From: Verrucomicrobiia bacterium
GTDB taxonomy: Bacteria > Verrucomicrobiota > Verrucomicrobiia > JABWAM01
DNA length: 21,000 nucleotides
Assembly: GCA_013360985.1 (NCBI GenBank)
Contig: JABWAM010000010.1
Location: 1 to 21,000, forward strand
Reading direction: 5' to 3'
Positions within the stretch are counted from its first letter, which is position 1. Every line of letters begins with the position of its first letter. Positions 1-11,680 of this stretch are shown piece by piece. The notes under the pieces were generated by a model, which saw nothing but the letters and a program-made list of their open reading frames with translations, did no database searches and was not told the origin of the DNA. Made by a program: the position numbers and the translations under genes.

Positions 1-169
1 GCGCCGCGATCTCGGCATGAGGCTGGCCCGCGGCGCGATGCCATCCTTCGCCAAGAACGCGATTGCCACGGGCGATCACCGCGCCCACGCAAGGATTGGG
101 CGAGGTGCGTCCGAGGCCGCGGCGCGCGAGCGCGAGCGCGCGCCGCATCAACTGGAGGTCGGAGGGCAA
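1..169 (-). CDS. ribD: RibD, riboflavin biosynthesis deaminase/reductase, N-terminal part only
   Basis: This is the 5' end of a gene running off the window at base 1; about 56 residues are visible. Reading from TTG at 169 gives a protein starting MPSDLQLMRRALALA, followed by a TSPNPCVGAVI block and QPHAEIAA at residues 49-56. These match the N-terminal deaminase domain of RibD. HAE (residues 51-53) is the zinc ligand and catalytic glutamate of the cytidine-deaminase fold. RibD deaminates the pyrimidine intermediate from GTP and then reduces its ribose side chain in riboflavin synthesis. ATG at 148 is the alternative start, but it would remove residues that homologues normally have. No clear Shine-Dalgarno is seen for either start. 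The gene lies 80 bases downstream of gltB on the same strand. The second half, including the reductase domain, is outside the window. Confidence 0.85.
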   Translation of the reverse strand, partial: MPSDLQLMRRALALARRGLGRTSPNPCVGAVIARGNRVLGEGWHRAAGQPHAEIAA

Positions 170-249
170 GGGAGAAGAGCGGAGAAAGGGATGGGAGACG
201 CGAGAATCGCGATCATTCAAACCTCAAAGAAGATTCAGGTTTAGCCGGT

Positions 250-4872
<4,623 letters not shown>

Positions 4873-5190
4873 GTAAAGACGGAGGCGACCCCTTTCCCGC
4901 AAATGCGCAAAATTCCCGGATGCTTTTAGGAAAAAGCGGCAGACATGCCGAGGTTTCGCGCCTTTCGTTCTCGAAGGGCGCGTGACGGAATGCGGGGGTG
5001 CGAGGCGCGTCTTTCGTCCATTAAAAAGTTGCGCGGGACGCGGGCGAGGAGTTTCAATCGCCGAAGAAGAGGTTGCCTCAGATGGGATGACGATTGCGTC
5101 GGGGCGGAACAAAGCCCTTGCCTCGGGAGGGCGCCGAATATCTTCGGCGCGTGAAAATCGCTGGGCATTCCGCGTCCAAAACTCTACAGC
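4873..5190. other. Divergent intergenic region between gltB and the glycoside-hydrolase-like gene
   Basis: A 318-base region separates the two divergent starts, so promoters for both genes should lie here. No convincing -35/-10 pair was found by eye. Several short ORFs cross it on both strands, but none resembles a known protein. The only clear structure is the perfect hairpin at 5131-5150, annotated separately. Confidence 0.6.
5131..5150. repeat. Perfect 8-bp inverted repeat (hairpin or operator)
   Basis: GCGCCGAA and TTCGGCGC are exact reverse complements separated by TATC. The site is 40 bases upstream of the + strand gene start at 5191. No T-run follows on either strand, so an intrinsic terminator is unlikely. 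A dimeric regulator site or a 5'-leader hairpin is possible. Confidence 0.55.
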
Positions 5191-6531
5191 ATGCATGGCT
5201 CCATGAAAGCGAATCGTTGTTTGCGTCCACGTGAAACGGAAACGACGCCGTTTCCGGTAATGGGATTTGGACAACTCCCCGCCGCGTTCACCAAGAGAGA
5301 AGTCTTCGAAGCCATCCGCGCGGCCGGCATCAACGTGTTCATGACGGCCTCCGATCCGAAGACGATCCACAAACAGTTGGATCTTGCGCAAAAGGCCGGG
5401 ATTCGGGCGCTGATCTGCGATCCGCGCCTGGCGCCGTCGGTGGGCGCGAGGGCAACAGCGGCGAGGAAAGCGGCAGTCGCCGAGTATCGCGAGCATCCGG
5501 CGACGTTCGGGTTCTACGTGAAGGATGAACCCCTGGCGTCGCAGTTTCCCGAAGTGGCGCAGGCCATCCACGCCCTGCGGGAGGAAGCGCCCGAGAAGGT
5601 GGCCTACGTGAATTCGTTCGGGTGCGGGCAGTGGGGGGCGGCTTCCTTTTTCGAGTATGCGGAGACTTTTGCTCGAGATCTTCGTCCTGCATTTTTGAGT
5701 TTTGACGCCTACCCGATCTCGCGCATCCCGCCCAGGGCGTCTTGGTCGCAGTTTTACGAAGCCGACCGCGGTTACGAAGTTCCTGAGTTGGGCGCTTACT
5801 ATCGCGATTCCTACGCGGAGGCGTGGGAGACGTTCTGGTTGATGGGATGGAAATATCGCCTGCCGCTGTGGGGATTTGTGCTGGCGACGCCCCATCAGCA
5901 CTCGATTTGGTTCTACGGGCCGGTGACCGAGAGCACGATGCGGTTGGAGGCGTTCACGGGTCTGGCGTACGGCGCGCACGCCACTCAGTACTTCACCCTG
6001 CCGACGTTCAGTTTTCCCGGATGGCAATCGGGACTACTCGATTCCGAGGGGCGCCCGACGCCTCGGTTGGACGCCTGTCGTCAGATCAACCGCGATCTGG
6101 CGGTCCTGGGGCCGATCGTTCGGGAGATGACGAGCACCGGCGTGTATTACACGGGGCTTTTCACGAGCGGTTGCCGCCGGTTCGCAGCGGTCGCACGACC
6201 TGCAGGGCTGTTGAGCAGCCATCAGCCGGTCGCTGGATTTGAGGGGGACCCCGTGCTTGCGGGATTTCTGAAAGACGCGCGTGGCGAAGGCCATGTGATG
6301 CTTGTCAACCGAAGCCCGGCGCGTGCGGCGCGGGTGCGTCTCGCACTGGAGATGGGCTGGGCAGTCGACGAGGTGCTGAAGACCACCGGCGCGCGATATC
6401 CGATGAGACGGGTGCCGGTCGAAGTGGATCTGGAACCGGGCGACGGACGATTGTTTCGTTTTCGGCGCATCGCTGCGGCGGAAGAGGGGAAAATCGCGCC
6501 GAAGCGCAAACGAATTGGGATGAGAGGGTAG
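5191..6531 (+). CDS. TIM-barrel glycoside-hydrolase-like protein
   Basis: About 446 residues. The sequence has the look of a (beta/alpha)8 glycosidase. It contains GFYVKDEP near residue 110, a YPI motif after FLSFDA, and a block reading LAYGAHATQYFTLP, followed by a D-S-E-G-R-PTPRLD stretch and a small beta-rich C-terminal region with MLVNRS. From memory, these features recur in uncharacterised glycoside-hydrolase-like proteins of Verrucomicrobiota, Lentisphaerota and Planctomycetota. The acidic pair in KDEP could supply a catalytic carboxylate. The substrate cannot be told. No signal peptide is evident, so it may be cytoplasmic, or the annotated start may be wrong. ATG at 5191 and ATG at 5203 are both possible, neither with a good ribosome binding site. 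It is transcribed divergently from gltB, with no sugar-utilisation neighbours. Confidence 0.65.
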   Translation: MHGSMKANRCLRPRETETTPFPVMGFGQLPAAFTKREVFEAIRAAGINVFMTASDPKTIHKQLDLAQKAGIRALICDPRLAPSVGARATAARKAAVAEYREHPATFGFYVKDEPLASQFPEVAQAIHALREEAPEKVAYVNSFGCGQWGAASFFEYAETFARDLRPAFLSFDAYPISRIPPRASWSQFYEADRGYEVPELGAYYRDSYAEAWETFWLMGWKYRLPLWGFVLATPHQHSIWFYGPVTESTMRLEAFTGLAYGAHATQYFTLPTFSFPGWQSGLLDSEGRPTPRLDACRQINRDLAVLGPIVREMTSTGVYYTGLFTSGCRRFAAVARPAGLLSSHQPVAGFEGDPVLAGFLKDARGEGHVMLVNRSPARAARVRLALEMGWAVDEVLKTTGARYPMRRVPVEVDLEPGDGRLFRFRRIAAAEEGKIAPKRKRIGMRG

Positions 6532-6773
6532 GCGGAACGACGACCATCCGCCTCACGAGAAACCCGGTCACATAAACGCACCCCATCGAGGGGGGGGCGG
6601 TGGTGAAGGCGCGGCGCGGGGGCGTCGGACTGTCGTGGGGCGCTGGGCCAGGTGATGACCCTTCCCTCGGAGGCCAAGGCCCGGATCGAGAAGGTGACCA
6701 CGCAGATGGGGGCAGCATCCTCTTCGATCTGGAGCCGGAGAACCGGCGGGGAACGGAGGCGTGGTAGGGTGCG
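6532..6773. other. Gap with coding-like but unassigned sequence
   Basis: This stretch follows the glycoside-hydrolase-like gene and precedes the toxin-antitoxin-like operon. Short frames are open on both strands. On the plus strand one ends at the TAG at 6764-6766 after residues including GGSILFDLEPENRR. On the minus strand one includes IEEDAAPICVVTFSIRALA. None is long enough or similar enough to a known family to call. It may be the debris of a gene broken when the accessory island arrived. Confidence 0.4.
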
Positions 6774-6831
6774 GATTTCACTCAATCGGCCATGTTCACC
6801 GTGCGGTGAATGTGACCGAAACAGTGAAATC
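6774..6831. promoter_or_regulatory. Symmetric four-half-site palindrome over the AbiE-like operon start (candidate operator)
   Basis: The outer arms GATTTCACT (6774-6782) and AGTGAAATC (6823-6831) are exact reverse complements. The inner arms TTCACC (6795-6800) and GGTGAA (6805-6810) are also exact reverse complements, and both pairs share the same centre at 6802/6803. The motif TTCAC(T/C) therefore occurs twice on each side, with the two half-sites on each side 18 bases apart. The palindrome overlaps the likely GTG start codons at 6806 and 6812. AbiEi antitoxins are known to repress their own operon through inverted repeats, so this is a plausible autoregulatory operator. That role is inferred. 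Confidence 0.6.
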
Positions 6832-7900
6832 GTCTCGCGGCCTCGATCCGAAGATCGAGGCCGTCTTTCGTGATTTGCTCGGTCGGATACCGTTCCTGCA
6901 GGTCAAGTCCTTCCGCGCGATCAACGAGGTGTACGGTAACCAACCCGATGCCTTGGTGGAAGTCGAGGCACGAGGAAAGCCTTGGGTCTTGGTCGTGGAG
7001 TGCAAACGGCAGGGGCACCCCCAGCATGTGCGACATGGGCTGCTTCAGTTGCAGCGTTTTCTGGAGCCGACGAGGGGTCGTCCTTGTTACGGGGTCTTGG
7101 TGGCTCCCTTCATTTCGAAGTTGTCGGCGGATCTTTGTGCGGAAGCAGGGGTCGGGTACGTGGATCTTGCGGGCAATGCGCGGCTGGCCTTCGACCAGGT
7201 GTTCATCGAAACGCGCGTGGCTGACAATCCGTTTCGCGAGAAGCGCGAAACCCGGTCGCTCTTCGGGCCGCGGGCAACGCGGGTGCTGCGAGTGTTGCTG
7301 CAGGGGCCGTTGCACCCGTGGAAGGTCGCGGAGCTGGCGGAGTCGGCGAGGGTGAGCGTGGGGTGGGCGAGCGCCGTGCGACGAGAGCTGCTCGCTCGCG
7401 AATGGGGGGTAGAGGAACCGGGCGGCCTGCGGGTGAAGAAGCCCCATGCGATCCTTGATGCATGGGTCAAGGCGGACGACTGGAGGAAGCGGACGACGAC
7501 CGAGGAGTATTCTCTCTTGCTCCCGAGCGACCCGGTGCATTTGGCGGAGAAGTTGCAGGATACGTTGAAAGGCGACCGCCCGGCTTTCACGCAGTGGTTC
7601 GCGGCATGGTTGAGGCATCCCCACGCGACCGTTCCCGTGGTGACGGCTTACGTTCGGAAGCTGCCCGAGGAAACGGTCATCACGGAGGCCTTCCTGGCGC
7701 GACAGGTGTCCAGCGGGGGAAGGTTGCGTTTGGTGCTGCCCAAGGACGAAGGGGTGTTCTCCCCGGCCCAGAAGGCGCGGGGGTTTGACCTGGTTTCCGA
7801 CGTGCAGATCTACCTCGATCTTTTGCCGGCGGGGCTGCGTGGGGACGAGCAAGCGGCGGAGCTGCGCAAGTGGCCGGATTTCGCGGGAGGATGGGCATGA
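6806..7900 (+). CDS. PD-(D/E)XK-like domain plus winged-helix protein, probable AbiEi-type antitoxin/regulator
   Basis: About 364 residues from GTG 6806 (GTG 6812 and 6824 are alternatives; no clear Shine-Dalgarno). Residues 45-85 hold QPDALVEV, a 16-residue gap after Asp48, then ECK (65-67) and a downstream LLQLQRF. This is the signature of a PD-(D/E)XK restriction-endonuclease-like fold. It is followed by GVGYVDLAGNARL (residues 115-127), a motif I associate with AbiEi-like antitoxins of this architecture. Residues 154-220 read as a winged helix-turn-helix. The C-terminal ~140 residues are unassigned. The stop overlaps the start of the nucleotidyltransferase gene by ATGA, so the two are probably translationally coupled, in the antitoxin-then-toxin order of abiE operons. 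It could instead be an active nuclease. The family call is from memory and not verified. Confidence 0.6.
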   Translation: MNVTETVKSSRGLDPKIEAVFRDLLGRIPFLQVKSFRAINEVYGNQPDALVEVEARGKPWVLVVECKRQGHPQHVRHGLLQLQRFLEPTRGRPCYGVLVAPFISKLSADLCAEAGVGYVDLAGNARLAFDQVFIETRVADNPFREKRETRSLFGPRATRVLRVLLQGPLHPWKVAELAESARVSVGWASAVRRELLAREWGVEEPGGLRVKKPHAILDAWVKADDWRKRTTTEEYSLLLPSDPVHLAEKLQDTLKGDRPAFTQWFAAWLRHPHATVPVVTAYVRKLPEETVITEAFLARQVSSGGRLRLVLPKDEGVFSPAQKARGFDLVSDVQIYLDLLPAGLRGDEQAAELRKWPDFAGGWA

Positions 7901-8715
7901 CCAAGTTCGGCACTTTTGGACAGTATCCGAAGGAGAGCTTGCCGTCGGCGGAAGCGGCCCTGCTGACGGTGTGGCCTTCGCTGGCGAGATACCATGATGA
8001 CCTTGTGCTGGTGGGGGGCTTGGCCGTCCACTACCTCACCCGCCATGATCTGTCCGATCTGCCTGGTGCCGTCACGATGGGCGTGGACCTGGGCATCATG
8101 CTCGCTGCCTCGGGAGGATTGTATGGCACGATCAGGTCGGAACTGGCGGGGTTGGATTTCAGGCGGGACACCACCGATGAGAACCGTTTGGTTCGCAAAT
8201 ATGGGAGCCTGAACCTCTACCTGGACTTCATCACAGAACATCCGCCCGCCGTGACGGGCAGCTGGATGGCGGATGACGTGGTGGCCAGTGTTGTTCCCGG
8301 GGTCGACCGGGCGCTGGCCTGTCGACGGTGGGTGAAGGTGCAGGGACGGGATGTTTTTGGAGCAGAACAGAACTGCGAGGTGGCGGTCGCCGACATCGGG
8401 CCGCTTCTGGTCCTGAAGCTGAATGCTTTTGGCGGACCGATAGGACGGAGGCTTCCGAAGGATGCGTACGACATGTTGCTCGCGGTGCGTGGATTTGTTG
8501 ACGGACCCGAGACGGCGGTAGCTGCTTTCCGAGCCGAGGCGAAGGCCGACAACCCCGGCTATGAGTCTGCGCGTGCAACCCTGCGGAAGGACTTCTCTGC
8601 CCGCGACCAGGATGGGCCGATTCGCGCGGCGGAGTTCCTTATGGGTCATGTAGACGACCGCGAGCGGATTCGAGAGGATGTCGTCACGGTCGCGAAGTTC
8701 CTGCTTGGAGAGTAG
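7897..8715 (+). CDS. Nucleotidyltransferase-fold protein, probable AbiEii-like toxin partner
   Basis: 272 residues. The start ATG 7897 overlaps the upstream stop and has a good Shine-Dalgarno (GGGAGG at 7885-7890). Residues 37-48 read LVLVGGLAVHYL, the glycine-rich turn of the DNA polymerase beta-type nucleotidyltransferase fold. Residues 60-67 read TMGVDLGI, where the usual T-x-D-[VI]-D-L would carry two metal-binding aspartates. Here the first is Gly62 and only Asp64 remains. Asp110 in LYLDFI fits the third acidic residue. The remainder includes LLVLKLNAF and KDAYDMLLAV, typical of DUF1814/AbiEii-like proteins. AbiEii toxins are cytoplasmic nucleotidyltransferases that arrest growth. The loss of one aspartate could mean an inactive or altered enzyme. 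It is the second gene of a tight three-gene group. Confidence 0.65.
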   Translation: MTKFGTFGQYPKESLPSAEAALLTVWPSLARYHDDLVLVGGLAVHYLTRHDLSDLPGAVTMGVDLGIMLAASGGLYGTIRSELAGLDFRRDTTDENRLVRKYGSLNLYLDFITEHPPAVTGSWMADDVVASVVPGVDRALACRRWVKVQGRDVFGAEQNCEVAVADIGPLLVLKLNAFGGPIGRRLPKDAYDMLLAVRGFVDGPETAVAAFRAEAKADNPGYESARATLRKDFSARDQDGPIRAAEFLMGHVDDRERIREDVVTVAKFLLGE

Positions 8716-8735
8716 CCAAGGTTGACACCCCGTCC

Positions 8736-9356
8736 GTGGGCGTGAGCGAGCCCACCTGTCAGAGCAAGATCGAGACGTTCTTGGCGGATCGGTTGCGGGA
8801 GGGGTTCGAGAGCGCTCTGGGGGATCTCGGCGACTTGGTTGTGGTCTCCGGTCGCGGGAATGCCGCGCTCAAGCCGCCCTACGTGGCCTGTGTCCTGGGC
8901 GACCTGGAGCCGATTGACGCGGGAGTGTACCGCGCCCCGGACGCGAAGGTGGTGGTTTGCAGCGACATCCACGACACCCAGAGCAACGCGCACGATGGGC
9001 GGCTGTCCATCCTCTCGGACGTGTTGGAGGATCTGATGCAGGAGATGCCCGTCGAGGACGGCACGGCCCGGATCCACGGCCTGTGGATCACGACGCTCTC
9101 GCAGGCCCCCTCCGAGCAGACGTTCTCCGACGTGGTACACCTCACCTTGGGCGCTCGGGCTGACTACGCTCAAGCGGCTTGGTTGATCCCAAATCCCCGC
9201 GTCAGGCATGGGGGGAGTCCATCCTCGGTCGAGGAACAAGCGACGCCCTCGCCACATTTTGGACTTAAGCAGCTTCCGTGGCTCGGCCGGCGGCCTCGCC
9301 CTCCCTCGCTTCGCGACAGAGCAGATTTTCCTCAAGTACGGAATGCGGAAAGGTAG
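8736..9356 (+). CDS. Uncharacterised protein; faint resemblance to phage tail-terminator proteins; C-terminus lies in a repeat
   Basis: Starts at GTG 8736 or GTG 8742, about 20 bases after the nucleotidyltransferase stop, so it is probably in the same operon. The first ~150 residues look like a compact alpha/beta domain. A helix (SKIETFLADRLREGF) is followed by strands containing PYVACVLGD and AKVVVCSDIHD, a second helix (LSILSDVLEDLMQEM) and further strands ending LTLGARAD. This layout recalls phage tail-terminator or minor tail proteins, but I cannot confirm it. From 9190 onward the frame reads into the repeat element, so the last ~55 residues and the stop at 9354-9356 are repeat-encoded. 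The original C-terminus was probably lost or replaced. Function unknown. Confidence 0.5.
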   Translation: MGVSEPTCQSKIETFLADRLREGFESALGDLGDLVVVSGRGNAALKPPYVACVLGDLEPIDAGVYRAPDAKVVVCSDIHDTQSNAHDGRLSILSDVLEDLMQEMPVEDGTARIHGLWITTLSQAPSEQTFSDVVHLTLGARADYAQAAWLIPNPRVRHGGSPSSVEEQATPSPHFGLKQLPWLGRRPRPPSLRDRADFPQVRNAER

Positions 9357-9490
9357 GGCGAGGTCGCCGGCCGAGCCGCCGCACCCCTTTTGTGGGGAGT
9401 CGGAAATCTCGACACGACCCACCCCTCCGATCCTCCATGGATGATGAGGAGGGTTGCTCTCTGAAAATTGAGTTGATCCGTGGGTTTGGG
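9190..9490 (+). repeat. Dispersed MITE-like repeat, copy 1
   Basis: A ~300-bp element that aligns along its whole length with the reverse complement of 15058-15345. The left end is CCCAAATCCCCGCG (9190-9203). The right end is TCCGTGGGTTTGGG (9477-9490). Its complement CCCAAACCCACGGA gives imperfect terminal inverted repeats of about 9 bases (perfect in copy 2: CCCAAATCC/GGATTTGGG). Between them lies a long internal stem (9280-9304 with 9353-9377). Well-conserved blocks include GAGTCCATCCTCGGTCGAGG near the left end and TCTCGACACGACCCACC and GTTGCTCTCTGAAAAT near the right end. No transposase-like frame is present, so any mobility would be non-autonomous. It sits between convergent reading frames. 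Confidence 0.85.
9280..9377. repeat. Long internal stem-loop within repeat copy 1
   Basis: Bases 9280-9304 pair with 9353-9377 at 23 of 25 positions, and one of the two remaining pairs is a G-T wobble. The loop is 48 bases. The stem is very GC-rich and would be extremely stable as RNA or as a DNA cruciform. Copy 2 retains only part of this complementarity, so copy 1 has either kept or regained the symmetry. Confidence 0.75.
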
Positions 9491-10190
9491 TTGATGCGCG
9501 CTTCCAGCTTGCGCAGGGTTTCCAGGATCGCGTCAAACGATACGGGTTCATCGAGGAACATGTCCCGCATCGCCTGATAATCCCGGGTCAGCTCCGCCAC
9601 GCGCTCTGCGGGCGGCACGAGACGAAACGTTCCCGGCTTCGCCAGCTCGTAACGCGCCCACGTCCGGGCGAAGAAGCGGTCCTTCCACGCGACCACTTCC
9701 TTCCGCAACGCATCGTCTGCGAGGGCGCGCTCGGTCTCCGGACGGTTGGCCATCGCCGCGACGTCGGCAAAATGGCGCGAGTAGTTTGCCGGCATGGGCA
9801 CTCCAAGCGCCCGGTGATGTTCCGCGTGGAGGATGGTGGTCTTCTCCCAGAAGGCGCGCTCTACCTCCAGCGCCACCACCTCGCATCCCATTTCGTTGAG
9901 CGGCCGCGTCAGGACCTCCGTCGCCCATGGTCGCACTCGATGACGGCCCACGGGTCGCTGATCCGTCAGCGAACCGAACTCCAACTTGACCGAGCGACGG
10001 ATATAGAGGGTTCCCGCTTCCAGCGTACTCGGGTAGTGGAAATGCAGCACTGGCGAATGGGTGGTGGCATCGTCCTCAAACGCCAGCCAGCCCTGCTTGC
10101 CCGACTTCTTGCCGAGCCCGGCGGCGATGTCGCCTTCGAGCCCCGGCTGCAGTCGCTCGGTGACCCACCGGGTTCGCGAGCGGTGGGAGG
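9474..10190 (-). pseudogene. C-terminal remnant of an AbiEii/DUF1814-type nucleotidyltransferase toxin
   Basis: The frame is open from 10371 to 9265, but only the middle is recognisable. From about 10165 down it reads LHFHYPSTLEAG, YIRRSVKLEFGSLTDQRPVG, ALEVERAFWEKTTILHAEHH, SRHFADVAAM and WARYELAKPGTFRLVPP, and ends LRKLEARIN near 9490. These are the characteristic C-terminal motifs of nucleotidyl transferase AbiEii/AbiGii toxin family proteins. The N-terminal half, which should carry KDFW, the GG-T/S-L-S-K motif and the D-I-D-L aspartates, is absent; upstream residues are low-quality and arginine/serine-rich. At the other end the frame runs into repeat copy 1 and stops only at 9265. No antitoxin gene is adjacent. 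It is most likely a dead fragment, unrelated in orientation to the module at 6806-8715. Confidence 0.75.
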
Positions 10191-10402
10191 AGAAAACGGC
10201 GGTGTGGCGTCCCACGAAGGAAGGCGCCGAGATTCGCGCCGCGGTTCCGCCGTACGCCTTTCGCGCATACGAACTGTCGGAGTGAGAGTGCTTCCGGGTC
10301 GAGTTGCGCCGACCAATCGCTCGCCAGTTGGTCCTGCTCGCGTGGATCGTTCTTGTTTTCTCCTCTCGCAAAGGGACGGACGCCCCTCCTGCGCTTTCCC
10401 GA

Positions 10403-11680
10403 TCAGGAGCTTGCGGGAAGTTTCACGTCTCCCGGCACGAGAGCGCCGTGTTCGCGGAGCAGGGTGCGGAGAGTTTCGAGAAGAAGCTCCTCCGGATCCA
10501 CTCCCGTTTGCGCGCTGAGCGCAGCCATTGCCCCCGCCGCCTGTCCCATCGCCATGCATGGACACTCGACTCGGACCGCGCTGTTGGTTTCGCGATCGCT
10601 GGAGACGCAGCGGCCGGCGACGATCAGGAAGCGGCTTCCGCTGGGGAGCATTGCGCCGCGGGGAATTGTGGGCAGCACCCCTGGCCTGAGTCCGCGCCCA
10701 TGGCCGCCTTTGCCGTCGTTGAGATGCTCGTCAATCGGATAGAACGCGTGGCAGAGGGCGTCGTCGTAGACCTTGCCCGCTTCGTATTCTTGCGCGGTCA
10801 TCGTCTTTTTTCCTCGAATGGTGGCGGTCTCGCGGATGCCGGCTTCGGGGGAGATCCAGTCGATGGTGAAACTTTCGAGTCCGGGCTGCTTCCGGAAAAA
10901 ACGGCGCATCCGCAGAATGCTCCGCCGCCCTTCGATCTCAACGAGCGATTTCCCTTCGCTGGCCTCCGCTCCGTGCGCGCGGAAATGGTTCGCGTTGCCG
11001 CCCTGTTTCCGGAGGAACCTCTCGGGGCCTCGGTTGTCCCAGGCGATATCGGTCGTTTTCAAATCGCCTGCCGCGATCGCCGCTTCGGAAGCCGCCTTGA
11101 GCGCCGCGTAATCCAGCGTCTCTGGATCGTAGCCCGAACAGCGCATCTGGAGCGTGGCCGGTTGCACGATCTCGGGGCGGACCAATTCGAAGCCCGCGAG
11201 AGCCACGGCGTTGGCGTCGCCGGTGGCGTCGATGAGCACCTTTCCCCGGACCTCCCGGATCCCCAATTTCGTGCAGAGGCCGAGGCGCCAATGCCCTTCG
11301 CGGCGCGTGACCGTCGCGAGCATCGTGTGAAAGAGGAGATCCACGCCCGCGTCGAGCGCGGTCTCGTCGCAGAGCGCGGCGAAGAGCGTCCGGTCCACGA
11401 TCACGGCTCGCGAGCGTCCTCGGGGATCCGGCGCAGGCGCGGGCTGCCCCATCTCCGCGAGGGTTTTGCAGACGAGTTCCCATCCGATGCCGGCGATGAC
11501 CTGGCGCCCCCAGGCAAAAAAGAAAGCCGGCGCATTGATGCCGGCGACCGTCAGCGTGCCGCCGAGCATACCGTTCTTTTCCACGAGCAGCGTCGTCGCG
11601 CCGGCGCGGCTCGCCTGGATCGCGGCGATTGTCCCCGCCGTGCCTCCGCCCACCACGATCACGTCATAATGCGCGCGCAT
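10403..11680 (-). CDS. FAD-dependent oxidoreductase (FAD_oxidored-like family)
   Basis: 425 residues from ATG 11680. The N-terminus reads MRAHYDVIVVGGGTAGTIAA, the dinucleotide-binding GxGxxG fold for FAD at residues 7-20. It is followed by LLVEKNGMLGGTLT, and by VLIDATGDANAVALAG around residues 160-180, which fits the FAD-binding and catalytic core of the PF12831-type flavoproteins. The C-terminal region has RFLIVAGRCVSSDR and CMAMGQAAGAMAAL, the second flavin-contacting block. These proteins are common in Verrucomicrobiota and Planctomycetota with unknown substrates, often thought to act on sugars or other carbon compounds. An earlier TTG at 11707 is possible. No signal peptide or Shine-Dalgarno is evident. 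It is the last of three minus-strand genes (epimerase, folE2, this) with gaps of 54 and 88 bases. Confidence 0.88.
   Translation of the reverse strand: MRAHYDVIVVGGGTAGTIAAIQASRAGATTLLVEKNGMLGGTLTVAGINAPAFFFAWGRQVIAGIGWELVCKTLAEMGQPAPAPDPRGRSRAVIVDRTLFAALCDETALDAGVDLLFHTMLATVTRREGHWRLGLCTKLGIREVRGKVLIDATGDANAVALAGFELVRPEIVQPATLQMRCSGYDPETLDYAALKAASEAAIAAGDLKTTDIAWDNRGPERFLRKQGGNANHFRAHGAEASEGKSLVEIEGRRSILRMRRFFRKQPGLESFTIDWISPEAGIRETATIRGKKTMTAQEYEAGKVYDDALCHAFYPIDEHLNDGKGGHGRGLRPGVLPTIPRGAMLPSGSRFLIVAGRCVSSDRETNSAVRVECPCMAMGQAAGAMAALSAQTGVDPEELLLETLRTLLREHGALVPGDVKLPASS

Noticed and set aside
5131..5150. Intrinsic terminator
   Set aside because: No T-run follows the hairpin on either strand, and it lies upstream of genes rather than after them.
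4873..6027. Upstream extension of the gltB frame giving a 1925-residue protein
   Set aside because: The extension is antisense to the glycoside-hydrolase-like gene and intergenic DNA, has no GltB similarity, and the usual GltB N-terminus begins near 4872.
9265..9473. Repeat-encoded C-terminal extension of the AbiEii remnant as a functional domain
   Set aside because: The same peptide arises by translating the other repeat copy, so it reflects the repeat rather than a protein domain.
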